Source: Clostridiales bacterium (lineage in GTDB: Bacteria; Bacillota; Clostridia; Christensenellales; JAISNN01). Taken from it: 64,000 bases of DNA. The stretch lies in the NCBI GenBank assembly GCA_031276195.1, contig JAISNN010000014.1, forward strand, positions 25,017-89,016, written 5' to 3'. The position numbers were made by a program, and so were the translations under genes. The notes beneath the pieces are model-generated. The model saw only the letters and a program-made list of their open reading frames with translations, made no database searches and had not been told where the DNA came from. Shown one piece after another: positions 27,256 through 36,376 of this stretch. Numbering within the stretch: position 1 is the stretch's first letter; every line of letters starts with the position of its first letter.

Positions 27256-28260
27256 TCACAGCATACGGAAAACTACCGTCAACGCGGTCATCGCAACCCC
27301 GATCACAACCGCCGCCGCAACCGTTAAGCGCGTCTTTTTGGCTTCGGGATTCGCGCTCGTTTTGTCCCAATCGACGGGATTGTCCGCGTTTATCTTCTTT
27401 ATGCCGCTTATCAGCCCGTAGATCATCAGGGCGGCAACCGCGACCGCAAAGCCGATCGCAATCACCGCGGCGATCATCTCGCCCGCCGGATCGGGCGGCA
27501 CGCTTTCAACGGGCAAAGATTCCGCAGCGGGCATATCCCCGGCGGACGAAGCCAAAAACGAAAGCGCGTATGCCGTTACTAAACTCGCCGCGTTGTTCAA
27601 AAAATGAAACGTCATAGCGGGTATTATACTGCGGCTTTTGAGCGTCAAAACAGCCAAAATTACGCCGATAAAAAAGGTATAGAAGGTCTGGTCGATATTC
27701 ATGTGCATAAGCGAAAACATCGCCGCCGAAAGGATAACGCCGACTTTCGGGCTGTCTTTGTACGCGCCGAGTAAAATTCCGCGGAAGGTAAATTCCTCAA
27801 AAATCGCGGGGAAAAGACACCCCGTTACCAAACCTAACAAAAACATCTCGAAACTCATCGCCTCGGTCTCGGCGGCCGCCGCCTCCGCCGCCGCCTCGCC
27901 CATGGGCAAAAAACTCAGAGCCGCTTGCGTCAGCGCGGAGATAAATGCGCTCACCGTCATCGCGCAAATCGTAATCCATACGATCCTACGCATCGCGCCG
28001 CCCGCCGGCGCGGAAAAACTTATGTATTCGCCGAAAGTTTCACCGCCGTCCGCGCGCTTTTTTCGGAAAACGTTGAAAAGCGTAAACGGCAAAATCCCCA
28101 AACAAAAGACCTGCGTCGTCAAAGAAAGAACTAAGTTTGCCGTCAGCGCGTCCGCATTTAGATCGATAAGAACCTTTGAAACGATAAGAGCGGCCGCTAC
28201 GTTGACTATAAAAACAAGCAGCACCGTCTTATTCGCCGCTAATTTTTTGTTGTCCGTCAT
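27256..28260 (-). CDS. CPBP-family intramembrane metalloprotease (1)
   Basis: 334 residues with about eight hydrophobic segments. CPBP (Abi/Rce1-like) proteases cleave in the membrane with a Glu/His site. The motifs are FEEFTFRGILLGAYKD (EExxxR), SLMHMNIDQTF (His) and FHFLNNAAS (HxxxN). The N-terminus starts MTDNKKLAANKTVLLV, closely resembling the next gene (MTRNKRLAADITIFF), so the two are paralogues. There is a Pro/Ala-rich, 50-residue extension with a further hydrophobic helix at the C-terminus. The SD is AAGGAG. Substrate unknown; such proteins often act in bacteriocin immunity or protein prenylation-like processing. Confidence 0.85.
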   Translation of the reverse strand: MTDNKKLAANKTVLLVFIVNVAAALIVSKVLIDLNADALTANLVLSLTTQVFCLGILPFTLFNVFRKKRADGGETFGEYISFSAPAGGAMRRIVWITICAMTVSAFISALTQAALSFLPMGEAAAEAAAAETEAMSFEMFLLGLVTGCLFPAIFEEFTFRGILLGAYKDSPKVGVILSAAMFSLMHMNIDQTFYTFFIGVILAVLTLKSRSIIPAMTFHFLNNAASLVTAYALSFLASSAGDMPAAESLPVESVPPDPAGEMIAAVIAIGFAVAVAALMIYGLISGIKKINADNPVDWDKTSANPEAKKTRLTVAAAVVIGVAMTALTVVFRML

Positions 28261-28693
28261 TTTATTTTGTCTCCTTTTTTTATTTCCTTTTTTGTTTTGC
28301 GTCCGTTACGCGGAGTTTGTTTTTGTTGTTTGTTTTTCGCGGTATTATACCGTGATTTTTTGTATTTTACGGCTTGTTTTTTTGAGTTGCGTCCGTTTTT
28401 TCTTTCGCAATGCTAATATTGTTTTATAGGTTTGTTTTATCTTTGTTTTTGCGATACTAATTACAAGTTTACCGGTTTGAGTTATATTCTTTATTTCCGC
28501 GGTACTAATGCCGCTTTATCCGCTTGTTTTGCCTCTTTGTTTTTAAAGCGTTATACCGTTTTATTTTTCGGTACTATACCGCATTTTTTTGTCGGCGCGA
28601 TATATAATTTTGATAGTTCTAAGTTTGTGTGATGATTTTGCTTGACCGGTATGACTTTTTATCACACAGATTTAGAACTCCCATAATTTTTTT
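28261..28693. repeat. Intergenic palindrome cluster between the CPBP genes
   Basis: T-rich gap with GCGGTATTATACCG-type palindromes near 28340, 28498 and 28570 and the 70-bp inverted-pair element at 28613-28682. No gene. Confidence 0.7.
28613..28682. repeat. 70-bp palindromic element, copy 1
   Basis: The ends pair: AGTTCTAAGTTTGTGTGATG against ATCACACAGATTTAGAACT. The loop is about 25 bases and has TTGACCGGTATGAC. The same 70 bp occur in opposite orientation at 63174-63243 with two mismatches. Immediately outside these limits the two loci differ. Confidence 0.92.
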
Positions 28694-29704
28694 CTATCTA
28701 AGCGTTCCCCAAACGAAAGAGAATATCGTCGTAAGCGCGCCGAACACGACCGCGCCCGCGAGAAAAGCGTAATTTTTCAGAGGTATAGTTCCGCGTTTTT
28801 TTATCGCCGCGCCGATATCCGCGGTCGTATCGGCAAGCGAAGGTTCGCCGAGATTCTTTATCGTCTTTACCATAAAATACGCCATAACCGCCGCGGCCGC
28901 ATAAAGCGCGAACGACATCGCGCCCAAAAGATCGTTTAAAAGGTTCGCGATCGAATCGGGATATTGATAGCCGTAGGCGCGGATCGTCGAAAAAGCGTTT
29001 ATGCAAAAATGTATTATCATAGACGACACTATGCTGCGCGTTTTTATGACGACGTACCCCATTACTATGCCGCCGACGAAAGCGTACAAAAACTGCTGTA
29101 TGTTCATGTGCATCAGCGCGAATAAAAACGCCGACAGCAAAACTCCCGTTTTCGGGTTGTCCTTGTACGCGCCGAGCAAGATTCCGCGAAAGGTCAATTC
29201 CTCAAAAACAGCGGGCAGCGCCGCCACCAAAAAAAGATCGAGTATAAGCCGCCCGGCATTAGGATAGAGAGTTCCGCCGCCGTTCGACGGTTTGAACCCG
29301 AAAAGTTGAATCAAAATATAATTTATGCCCGCGACGGCAAGGTTTATAAAAAGCATAAACAACGCGATCAAAAAAACCTTCGATACCGCTTGCTTTTTCG
29401 GCTTGTTAAGGCTGATGTGTTCGGCAAAACCGCTCTCTTTAACACCCATAATAAAAGACGAGAGAAAATCGCCCGCTTCGGACTTTTTCCGCGGTATAGA
29501 TCCGTCCTTTTTATAGAGAAGTCCGAACAGCGCGACGGGCAGAATTCCCATACAAACTATCTGACTTATAAGAGTGTAGGTTATCTCTAACCGGTTGTCG
29601 GTCAAGCGGACGAAGTCCGAACCGAATATAATGCTCAACGCCGCCAGCGCGAAAAAAACAAAAAAGATAGTTATGTCGGCGGCTAACCTTTTGTTTCGGG
29701 TCAT
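28694..29704 (-). CDS. CPBP-family intramembrane metalloprotease (2)
   Basis: 336 residues, paralogue of the gene at 27256. The motifs are FEELTFRGILLGAYKD, ALMHMNIQQFLYAF and IHFCINAFS. Two stretches carry palindromic-element DNA in frame: the segment around DGSIPRKKSE (29491-29504) and KKRGTIPLK (28781-28796), both within loops. Compared with copy 1 the N-terminal loop after helix 2 is about 30 residues longer because of the first. The start has a GGAGAG site. The neighbouring paralogue suggests a local gene duplication. Confidence 0.85.
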   Translation of the reverse strand: MTRNKRLAADITIFFVFFALAALSIIFGSDFVRLTDNRLEITYTLISQIVCMGILPVALFGLLYKKDGSIPRKKSEAGDFLSSFIMGVKESGFAEHISLNKPKKQAVSKVFLIALFMLFINLAVAGINYILIQLFGFKPSNGGGTLYPNAGRLILDLFLVAALPAVFEELTFRGILLGAYKDNPKTGVLLSAFLFALMHMNIQQFLYAFVGGIVMGYVVIKTRSIVSSMIIHFCINAFSTIRAYGYQYPDSIANLLNDLLGAMSFALYAAAAVMAYFMVKTIKNLGEPSLADTTADIGAAIKKRGTIPLKNYAFLAGAVVFGALTTIFSFVWGTLR

Positions 29705-29953
29705 ATATTTTTCTCTCCGTTTTTTCTAGGAAGATATTTTTACGGTTTTTTAATGCTTTATTCCGCGGCGTTATGCCGCGTTTTTGATTCGTTTTTCTTT
29801 ATATTCGTAAACGTTTTTATTTCACGGCACTATACCGCGGTTTTGGCCTGCTTGCGGCTCGTAAAACGCTTTATTCCGCGGTACTACACCGCGGTTTCCA
29901 CTCGTTTTTGTCTAATTCGTAAACGCTTTATTTTACGGTATGTTTGCCGCGTT

Positions 29954-31135
29954 TTATTTGCTCATTTCGACCACGAACGCTTTCCAAAACTCCTCGTCGA
30001 ACGCCGCGGGATTCGACCGCATCGATCCGCCGTTTATACACTCTCCCACTATCGCCGCCGACAATTTGTTCAGTCTTTCGTCGTGAAAGGACATAGGGAT
30101 TTTCAGCGCGCGCGCAAGACTCCCGACCGCGGCGATCGCCGCCTCCGCCATTATTTCGTCGTCCGAATCGGAATTGCCCGTGATCAGCCTGCCGATCTCC
30201 GCATATTTTTTCAGCGCGTATGGCTTATTTATTTCCATTATACGCGGAAGTAATATCCCGCAGATCAAACCGTGCGCAAGCCCCGTATGCGCCCCTATCG
30301 GCGACGCCAGCGCGTGAACCGCGCCCGCTCCCGCGTTCGATATAGCCACTCCCGATTTATACGCCGCAAGCGCGGTCTCCTCGCGCGCGGAGATATTCCC
30401 GGGGTCGCTGTACGCCGCCGCAAGATAGCGGATATGCCTAAACCCTTGACGGCAAAATTCGTCCGTCCGTCCGTTCGCATAGTTCGACGTGAACGCCTCG
30501 ACCAACTGCGTCAGCGCGTCCATTCCCGAAAACGCCGTTACTTCCCCGGGCGCGCCCGTATACAAAGGCGCGTCGATTATCACGCATCTCGCGGTAAGCC
30601 GCTCGTCGCGGAAACTCTTTTTGTAACGCAGCGCACCGTTTTTTATGACGGCGTTTTTCGTCGCCTCCGCGCCCGTTCCCGCCGTCGTCGGAATCGCTAT
30701 AAACGGCAAAGGGGAATTGCGCATTATCTCGCGCCCCGGCAACTCCAAATACTGCTCGACGCCGCCGTCGTTCGCCAGCATTCCCGAAACCGCTTTCGCC
30801 GTGTCTATAACGCTTCCGCCGCCGATCCCGACGACGCAATCGAACCTCCCGCCTCTGTGCCGCCCGACAATCCCGTCGACCGACGAAACTTCCGGCTCGC
30901 CGCCCGCGTATTCCTCCGTTTCAAAGTCCACGCTTTTTAAAGTCAGCGACGAAAAAAATATTTCCGAATCCTCGCTTTCCAAAAAATGCTTTCCCGCGAT
31001 GACAAGACAATTCCGCCCGTGCGGCGCGATATACCGCCCCGCAGAAACGATCGCGTACCTCTTTATGATCACGTTTTGAGGCATATTCAGCCGAATTTGC
31101 TCTTCTTGCTCGTCTTGTAAATAAACTTGCGCCAT
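29954..31135 (-). CDS. Iron-containing-type alcohol dehydrogenase
   Basis: 393 residues, two-domain group III alcohol dehydrogenase fold. NAD(P) binding: VVGIGGGSVIDTAKAV and IPTTAGTGAEATKNAV. Metal site: FSGMDALTQLVEAF gives the Asp but has Gln where FucO has His200; AVHALASPIGAHTGLAHG supplies the two remaining His but has Ser in place of FucO His267. A Gln at the second position is common in one branch of this family, so the enzyme need not be inactive; the preferred metal and the substrate (alcohol, aldehyde or diol) are open. It is a single gene with a GGGAG ribosome site. Its coding is GC-richer than the surroundings. Confidence 0.85.
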   Translation of the reverse strand: MAQVYLQDEQEEQIRLNMPQNVIIKRYAIVSAGRYIAPHGRNCLVIAGKHFLESEDSEIFFSSLTLKSVDFETEEYAGGEPEVSSVDGIVGRHRGGRFDCVVGIGGGSVIDTAKAVSGMLANDGGVEQYLELPGREIMRNSPLPFIAIPTTAGTGAEATKNAVIKNGALRYKKSFRDERLTARCVIIDAPLYTGAPGEVTAFSGMDALTQLVEAFTSNYANGRTDEFCRQGFRHIRYLAAAYSDPGNISAREETALAAYKSGVAISNAGAGAVHALASPIGAHTGLAHGLICGILLPRIMEINKPYALKKYAEIGRLITGNSDSDDEIMAEAAIAAVGSLARALKIPMSFHDERLNKLSAAIVGECINGGSMRSNPAAFDEEFWKAFVVEMSK

Positions 31136-31745
31136 AGCGTCGATATCTCCCGTCGAATTTTAACGTCTTTTTTAAAAACGTCTTCTAAACGTTTTTTTAA
31201 CGTTTTTTAACGTTCGGAATTTGAGTATTCCCTTTTCGACTCTATTTTAACATATAAACGCTTCAATTTCAATAGGTTTTTTTGTTTTTTATTTTTTATT
31301 TTTTTTTATGCGGGAGAAAATTTTTTGAAAAAAGTTTTTCTCCCGTACCCTCTTTCAAAAACTTTCAATAATTTTAATGAAAAGGCTATGTTTTTGCCGG
31401 CTGTCATAGGTAATTTGAATGAAAACTCTTTGAATGGTATTCCCCGGACGTTATATTTCAAAAACTTTTAGTATTTTTAATGAAAAGGCTATGTTTTTGC
31501 CGACCGCAATAGGTAATTCGAACGAAAACCCTTTGAAAGGTATTCCTCCGACGCTCTCTTTCAAAAACTTTAAATAATTTTAATGAAAAGGTTATGTTTT
31601 TTCCGGCCGCAATGGGTAATTTGAATGAAAACTCTTTGAAAGGTATTTCCCGGACGTTATATTTCAAAAACTTTTAGTATTTTAGATAACGTCTTTTAAG
31701 TTTTAGATTTTTCGGACGGAAAGCGGTTTGTTTTTATTTTTTATA
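31136..31745. repeat. 103-bp tandem repeats and hairpin element
   Basis: A GCGGGAGAAAATTTTTTGAA hairpin lies at about 31310-31344. Then units starting TTTCAAAAACTTT recur at 31353, 31456, 31559 and 31662, an exact 103-bp period. Each holds TAATGAAAAGGCTATGTTTT and GGTAATTTGAATGAAAAC. The fourth unit is truncated. No gene. Confidence 0.9.
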
Positions 31746-32216
31746 CTAATCGTGTTTTTCCCCGGCGTAAAACGGCTTTCCGAACATTATTCCGTCCGTT
31801 CCTCCGACCTCCATAAATATCGGCGGCATCACCGCCGCGCTCCCTCCGCCTTGCCCGAACGACAGCCTGACCCCCCTTTTGCCGTCCTGCCTCTGCGACG
31901 GACGGGCGCGCAAACGCAAGGCATATGAGGTCAGCGCGAGAGAAAAAACACGCCGCTTCATAAGTATGCGATAGGCGTTTTTGAGCGTTACGCCGTTCAA
32001 AAGATATTGAACGAAATATTCGACCGCCGCGCCCGAATCCGCCCCGACCGCGTCCAACGCTTCGAGATTTTTCGCGCATTCTTCGCACAACGGCAAAAAT
32101 TCCCCGTCATCCGGATCGCGCGCCGCCGCGCGCTCTCTCTCCTTTGCCTCGGCAACCCTTTTGTCAACCTCGAATCCGCCGCCGCAAAAATCGCAAAATA
32201 CCATCACTTGCTTCAT
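31746..32216 (-). CDS. Zinc-ribbon-type hypothetical protein
   Basis: 156 residues from the ATG at 32216, which has a GAGGA site; the longer frame upstream is not supported. The N-terminus carries CDFC and, about 37 residues later, CEEC, a likely zinc-binding ribbon or treble clef. In between lies a charged segment rich in Arg/Glu/Ala. The middle (AAVEYFVQYLLNGVTLKNAYRIL) looks helical. The C-terminus is Gly-rich and ends KPFYAGEKHD. I do not recognise a family. It could bind nucleic acid or a metal-linked partner. It is near apgM on the same strand but 185 bp from it. Confidence 0.6.
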   Translation of the reverse strand: MKQVMVFCDFCGGGFEVDKRVAEAKERERAAARDPDDGEFLPLCEECAKNLEALDAVGADSGAAVEYFVQYLLNGVTLKNAYRILMKRRVFSLALTSYALRLRARPSQRQDGKRGVRLSFGQGGGSAAVMPPIFMEVGGTDGIMFGKPFYAGEKHD

Positions 32217-32401
32217 TTTATTTCCTCGCTTAACATTGCCGCATAATCGACCGCTCCGCCCCCCCTCTTCGCGGAGGAGAATTTTCGCTCTCACGGTGAT
32301 AAGTATGACCTATCTTAACTTATTTGGAATTTAATAAACAACTCGATATTATTAAAAGTTTTTTCACGTTTGACTTACTATCACGCTCAATCTCACGCTT
32401 C

Positions 32402-33928
32402 CTAATTCTCTATAAAAAACTTCAAGAGGCTTTCTCCGCTCTCGAAAAAACCGCCCTTTTTTACCGCCATTTCGTTATATTCGCTCACGCCGTTCGACAG
32501 GTTTTTTTGTCCGTCGAAAATCATAAACGGCACGGGATCTACGCTGTGCGTCATCGTCGAAAGCGGCGTGGGGTGGTCGGGCAGAATCATAAGCGAATAT
32601 TCGAGATTTTTTTTGTCAAGCCCGTCCTTTATATATCCGATCACGCCGTCGATCTTTTCGATCGAACGAATCTTTCCCTCGCGGTCGCCGTGGTGTCCGC
32701 ATTCGTCCGCCGCCTCGATATGGAGATATACAAAATCGCAGCCGTCCGAAACCGCCGAAAGCGCCGCTTCGGCTTTGCCTAAAAAGTTTGTCTCGACCGT
32801 TCCCGTCGCGCCCTCGACCTCATAGATTTTCATATTCGCCGCCATACCGATCCCTTTGATCAAATCCACGGCGGAGATAACCGCGCCCTTCTTTCCGTTT
32901 AACTTATAAAAATCGTCTATCATCGGCTTTTTTCCCTCGCCCCAAAGCCAAACGGCGTTGGCGGGATTTTGTCCGCGTTCGATCCGTTTTTTGTTGATCT
33001 CGTGCGCCGTCAAAAATTTATGCGACTCCTCGATGATCTCCCTAAAAGTTTCTCCGTATACGCCGCGCGGCAGATATCCGCCGATTTTTTTGCCCGATAT
33101 GTCGTGCGGCGGGGTGCAGACCGTCCCCGTCTTGCCGTTCTCTATGATCAGACAGTTTCTGTATGAAACGCCTCCGTAAAACGTGAAACATCCGACGGCT
33201 AAGGCGGGCTTTCCGGACGGATCTATACCGCCGCTTTCGTCGCTTTTTTCTATAATATCTGTTATGTTTTGAATCGTTTTCGGCGTTTCGGCGGTTTTTT
33301 GCGGTACTGTACCGCGTTTTTGGGAATCGCTTAACGCCTTTAAATGCTTTTCAAAATCGGCGATTAGTATATGCGCCTCCCCCGTGCCGATTTCGCCCGC
33401 GCTGTAATCGAGCATTATCTTTTCGCCGAAACAATCCGAGCCGGCTTGCGGATCTTGACTTTGAATCCGGCGGTTTTGGGCGTTTGCGTTTATGCCGCGT
33501 TGTAAAGTTGAATTTGCGTTTGCGTTTTTGTTCGCGCCGTTGCGGCGTTCGGCGTTTGCGTTTATGCCGCCGTTCTCTTGCGCGTCCGCGCTTTTCTTTT
33601 CCGCATTCCCCAAGGTTACAAGGTTGCATCTCAACGCCAAATCGTCGTCTTTCATCGCGATTCCGATACTGACGGCTTCGAGCGGCGAACGCCCCGTGTA
33701 ATACCGCTTCGGATCGTAGCCCATAACGGAAAGATTCGCGACGTCGCTCCCGGGCTTCATTCCGTCGGGAACGGTCTTGACCAGCCCCGCGAAAGAACGC
33801 CCGATCAACGAATCTATGACGGGAGTTTTCGCCTCGCAAAGCGGCGTTTGAGGATCTGCCGCGCCGCCGCGCGGAATGTCCGCCATACCGTCGCCGAGAA
33901 TTATTATCTTTATCTTTGAATCGCTCAT
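32402..33928 (-). CDS. apgM: Cofactor-independent phosphoglycerate mutase, archaeal (ApgM) type, with repeat-derived insertions
   Basis: 508 residues, against about 400 for the family. ApgM interconverts 3- and 2-phosphoglycerate by a phospho-serine route in an alkaline-phosphatase fold. IIILGDGMAD (metal Asp), VPDGMKPGSDVANLSVMGYD with the nucleophile Ser, YYTGRSPLEAVSIGI and a C-terminal HIEAADECGHHGD and ILPDHPTPLSTMTHS show a complete site. Two insertions break the conserved flow: about residues 108-165 are low complexity (Asn/Ala/Arg-rich: ENGGINANAERRNGANK) and about 200-235 include KRGTVPQK, encoded by a palindromic element (33301-33315). Some close homologues were annotated as homoserine kinases, so the exact role is likely but not certain. 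Confidence 0.85.
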   Translation of the reverse strand: MSDSKIKIIILGDGMADIPRGGAADPQTPLCEAKTPVIDSLIGRSFAGLVKTVPDGMKPGSDVANLSVMGYDPKRYYTGRSPLEAVSIGIAMKDDDLALRCNLVTLGNAEKKSADAQENGGINANAERRNGANKNANANSTLQRGINANAQNRRIQSQDPQAGSDCFGEKIMLDYSAGEIGTGEAHILIADFEKHLKALSDSQKRGTVPQKTAETPKTIQNITDIIEKSDESGGIDPSGKPALAVGCFTFYGGVSYRNCLIIENGKTGTVCTPPHDISGKKIGGYLPRGVYGETFREIIEESHKFLTAHEINKKRIERGQNPANAVWLWGEGKKPMIDDFYKLNGKKGAVISAVDLIKGIGMAANMKIYEVEGATGTVETNFLGKAEAALSAVSDGCDFVYLHIEAADECGHHGDREGKIRSIEKIDGVIGYIKDGLDKKNLEYSLMILPDHPTPLSTMTHSVDPVPFMIFDGQKNLSNGVSEYNEMAVKKGGFFESGESLLKFFIEN

Positions 33929-34228
33929 AATACAAAATTTCCTTTTTGCTTTTTCTTAAAGACGCGCTCCGCTTTTTTTATGCGGAAACGTCCTTTATCC
34001 TTTCGACTTTTTTATTCTTAATGTGATTTATGGTTTTAAGGTACTATACCGCGCTTTTTTGCGGAATTATATAAATGCTTTTAGGTTTTTGTTTTTATTT
34101 ATAACTTCGTTTTTAAGACACTATACCGCGCTTTTTTTGGCAAACGTCTTTTTATTCTTTATTATTTCTATTCTTAATCTCATTTGTTTTTTTAAGGTAC
34201 TATACCGCGCTTTTTCCGTGAAAATCCT
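33929..34228. repeat. Palindromic elements between sigH and apgM
   Basis: Three GGTACTATACCGCGC or related units, each followed by TTTTT (near 34040, 34120 and 34196), in T-rich DNA with no gene. Confidence 0.7.
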
Positions 34229-34810
34229 TTATCCTTTCAGTTTTTTTCTTATTCTCTGTATCGCGTTGTCAATGCTCTTTTCCGTTGCGTTTTTTTTGAT
34301 TTCTCCGCCGCTTCTGATCTCCGCGGCTATCTCCGAATAACTTTTTCCTTCGAGATATTTTTCCATAATGATCCGCTCTAAACGGCTTAGCGTTTTTGAT
34401 TCCGCTTTCAATTCCTCGTATGCCTCCGCCGATAAGACGCGTTCTTCGGGTCCGAAAAAATCGGGAGCCGTTCCGAGATCGTCCAGCGGAACGCAGTTAT
34501 TGAGAGCATAATTTTTCGCGCTGTTGTTTTTTCGCACCGCGTCTATGATCTGCCTCTTTATGCAAAGCGACGCGAAACTCTTGAACCGCGGATTTCTCTC
34601 GGCGTCAAATCTCAAAACCGCGCGGTAAAGCCCGATCATACCCTCTTGAATCAAATCGTCGCGCTCCCCCCCCGTCAAAAAAAACCGCCGCGCGCATTGC
34701 AAAACCACGCTCTTATACCGCGTCAAAAGCGCGTCCATAGCGTCGGCGTCGCCGCCGCGCGCAAACTCCGCGAGATTTTCGTCCGAATATTCGTCCGACG
34801 GTTTTTTCAT
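34229..34810 (-). CDS. sigH: RNA polymerase sigma factor, SigH (Spo0H) type
   Basis: 193 residues. SigH-type factors direct early stationary-phase and sporulation transcription in Firmicutes. Region 2 is complete: FARGGDADAMDALLTRYKSV, FFLTGGERDDLIQEGMIGLY, RAVLRFD and SFASLCIKRQIIDAVRK. Region 4 has LSRLERIIMEKYLEGKSYSEI and a helix-turn-helix with NATEKSIDNAIQRIRKKL. The order rlmB-sigH on the same strand is the usual Firmicute arrangement (yacP, normally between them, is replaced by a repeat region). The start has a GGAG site. It shows that this lineage descends from spore formers; it does not prove sporulation today. Confidence 0.9.
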   Translation of the reverse strand: MKKPSDEYSDENLAEFARGGDADAMDALLTRYKSVVLQCARRFFLTGGERDDLIQEGMIGLYRAVLRFDAERNPRFKSFASLCIKRQIIDAVRKNNSAKNYALNNCVPLDDLGTAPDFFGPEERVLSAEAYEELKAESKTLSRLERIIMEKYLEGKSYSEIAAEIRSGGEIKKNATEKSIDNAIQRIRKKLKG

Positions 34811-35158
34811 AACATACTCCGTTTTTTTAAGTAAGAAATTGCCGGGGAAACTTTTTGAAAAAAGTTTTGGTACGTTTGACGGCGTTTTATTTATTATCGT
34901 AAAATATATTCGCCGCGCGCTTTTCGCTATAATACGGTTTCGCGGCTCTGTACCGCGTTTTTTTGAGATTTTGCGGTTAGATATATTCGCGGCATTATCC
35001 CGCGCTTTTTACGGCATTTGGCGGTTAAATATTTTTTCCGTGTTTATCTTTTCGCCGCGCGCCGTTTCGCGGCTCTGTACCGCGTTTGTTTGAGATTTTG
35101 CGGTTAGATATATTCGCGGTTCTGTACCGCCGTTTTTTATCGCGTAACGCGGCATTCT
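34811..35158. repeat. Palindromic elements between rlmB and sigH
   Basis: It starts with a partial GGGGAAACTTTTTGAAAAA hairpin (34844-34868), then four CGCGGCTCTGTACCGCG or CGCGGCATTATCCCGCG units joined by TTTGAGATTTTGCGGTTAGA. No gene. Confidence 0.75.
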
Positions 35159-35896
35159 TCAAACTTTTAAATCTCTCTGTCTTATGATCTCATAGAGGGC
35201 GATTCCGCAGGCGACGGACGCGTTCAGCGAATTCACCTTTCCCAGCGTCGGCAGGCTCACAACCCTGTCGCAAAGTTTTTTTGTCAACGCGTGAACGCCC
35301 TCGCCCTCGCCGCCTATGACAAGCGCGATGTCGCCCCTCAGCGGTTTCGCCGAATAGATCGGTTCGCCGTCCATATCGGCGGCGACGATATTTATAAATT
35401 CGTCCTTCAACGTCCTTATCGCGTCGTTTATATTAGTTACTCTCGCGATCTTGACGTGCGCCGACGCGCCCGCCGAAACTTTGACGACCGCGTCCGTTAC
35501 GCCCGCGGCTCTGTGCTTTCCGATTATGATTCCGTTCGCGCCCGCGCACTCGGCGACTCTGATTATCGCGCCTAAGTTGTGCGGATCCTCTATACCGTCC
35601 AAAACCAATATCAAACGCGCGCCTTTCGCCTTGTCCGCCGCCAAAATGTCTTTTATATCGGCGTATTTAAAATCGGTCGTAACCGCCAGCGCGCCTTGAT
35701 GCCGCCCCGAAACCGAAAGTTTGTCGAGCAGTTCCTTTTCGGCGTAGATGACCTTTATCTTTCGCTCTAACGCGCGCGCGACGATATACGAAAGTTGGGG
35801 GTCGGGCTTCGCGGAGTTTTTTTGGACGTATAGTTTTTCTATCGTCGCAGAGCCTTTCAGTAATTCTTTTACGGGATTTTTTCCTTCCACTATCAT
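35159..35896 (-). CDS. rlmB: 23S rRNA 2'-O-methyltransferase of the RlmB/TrmH family
   Basis: 245 residues. The N-terminal substrate-binding domain starts MIVEGKNPVKELLKGSATIEKLYV. The SPOUT domain has LILVLDGIEDPHNLGAIIRV with the catalytic Asn-Arg region, then IIIGKHRAAGVTDAVVKVSAG, IALVIGGEGEGVHALTKKLC and SLPTLGKVNSLNASVACGIA, the full set of family motifs. The target in model species is G2251 in 23S rRNA. It lies upstream of sigH as in many Firmicutes. The SD is AAGGA. Confidence 0.95.
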   Translation of the reverse strand: MIVEGKNPVKELLKGSATIEKLYVQKNSAKPDPQLSYIVARALERKIKVIYAEKELLDKLSVSGRHQGALAVTTDFKYADIKDILAADKAKGARLILVLDGIEDPHNLGAIIRVAECAGANGIIIGKHRAAGVTDAVVKVSAGASAHVKIARVTNINDAIRTLKDEFINIVAADMDGEPIYSAKPLRGDIALVIGGEGEGVHALTKKLCDRVVSLPTLGKVNSLNASVACGIALYEIIRQRDLKV

Positions 35897-36376
35897 TTTT
35901 GTTTCCTTAATCCTTCTTTATTTTCCTATTGATTTTTTTTAGAATTTCTTCGTTTTTTTTTTAGAATTTCAATATGTAATTTTGCCGCTTATTATTGCCT
36001 TCTTTTTCGGCTTTCCGCGTCCGTTGCTTTTTAATTTTATTATACATTTGTTTTTATTTTTTCTATTCCGTTTGTTTTTCGCGGTTCTATACCGCCGTTT
36101 TAGGCTTGTTTTGCCGTTCCTTTGGTTTCTTTCCGTTCCGTTTGTTTTTCGCAATACTATACCGCACTATACCGCCGTTTTAGGGCTTGTTCTATCTTTC
36201 TTTGATTTCTTTCCGTTCCGTTTGACTTTTGCGGTTCTATACCGCCGTTTTGAGGCTTGCTATTACATTTTTTATCGTTTGATTTTTACCCGCGTTTTTT
36301 ATGTCGAATAATATGCGGTTTTAGATCAAACGCGCGTTTGATTTAAAAGTTTAGCCGCTATATACGCCGTATAAAT
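35897..36376. repeat. Palindrome cluster and partial hairpin element
   Basis: T-rich DNA with four units of the type CGCGGTTCTATACCGCCG (near 36080, 36155-36180 and 36230), then a partial copy of the roughly 190-bp element (36318-36365: TTTAGATCAAACGCGCGTTT and an AAAAGTTTAGCCGCTATA end). No gene. Confidence 0.75.

Noticed and set aside
26805..27370. Minus-strand frames with repeated RGTIPRKQTV peptides
   Set aside because: They are translations of the palindromic element array, not proteins.
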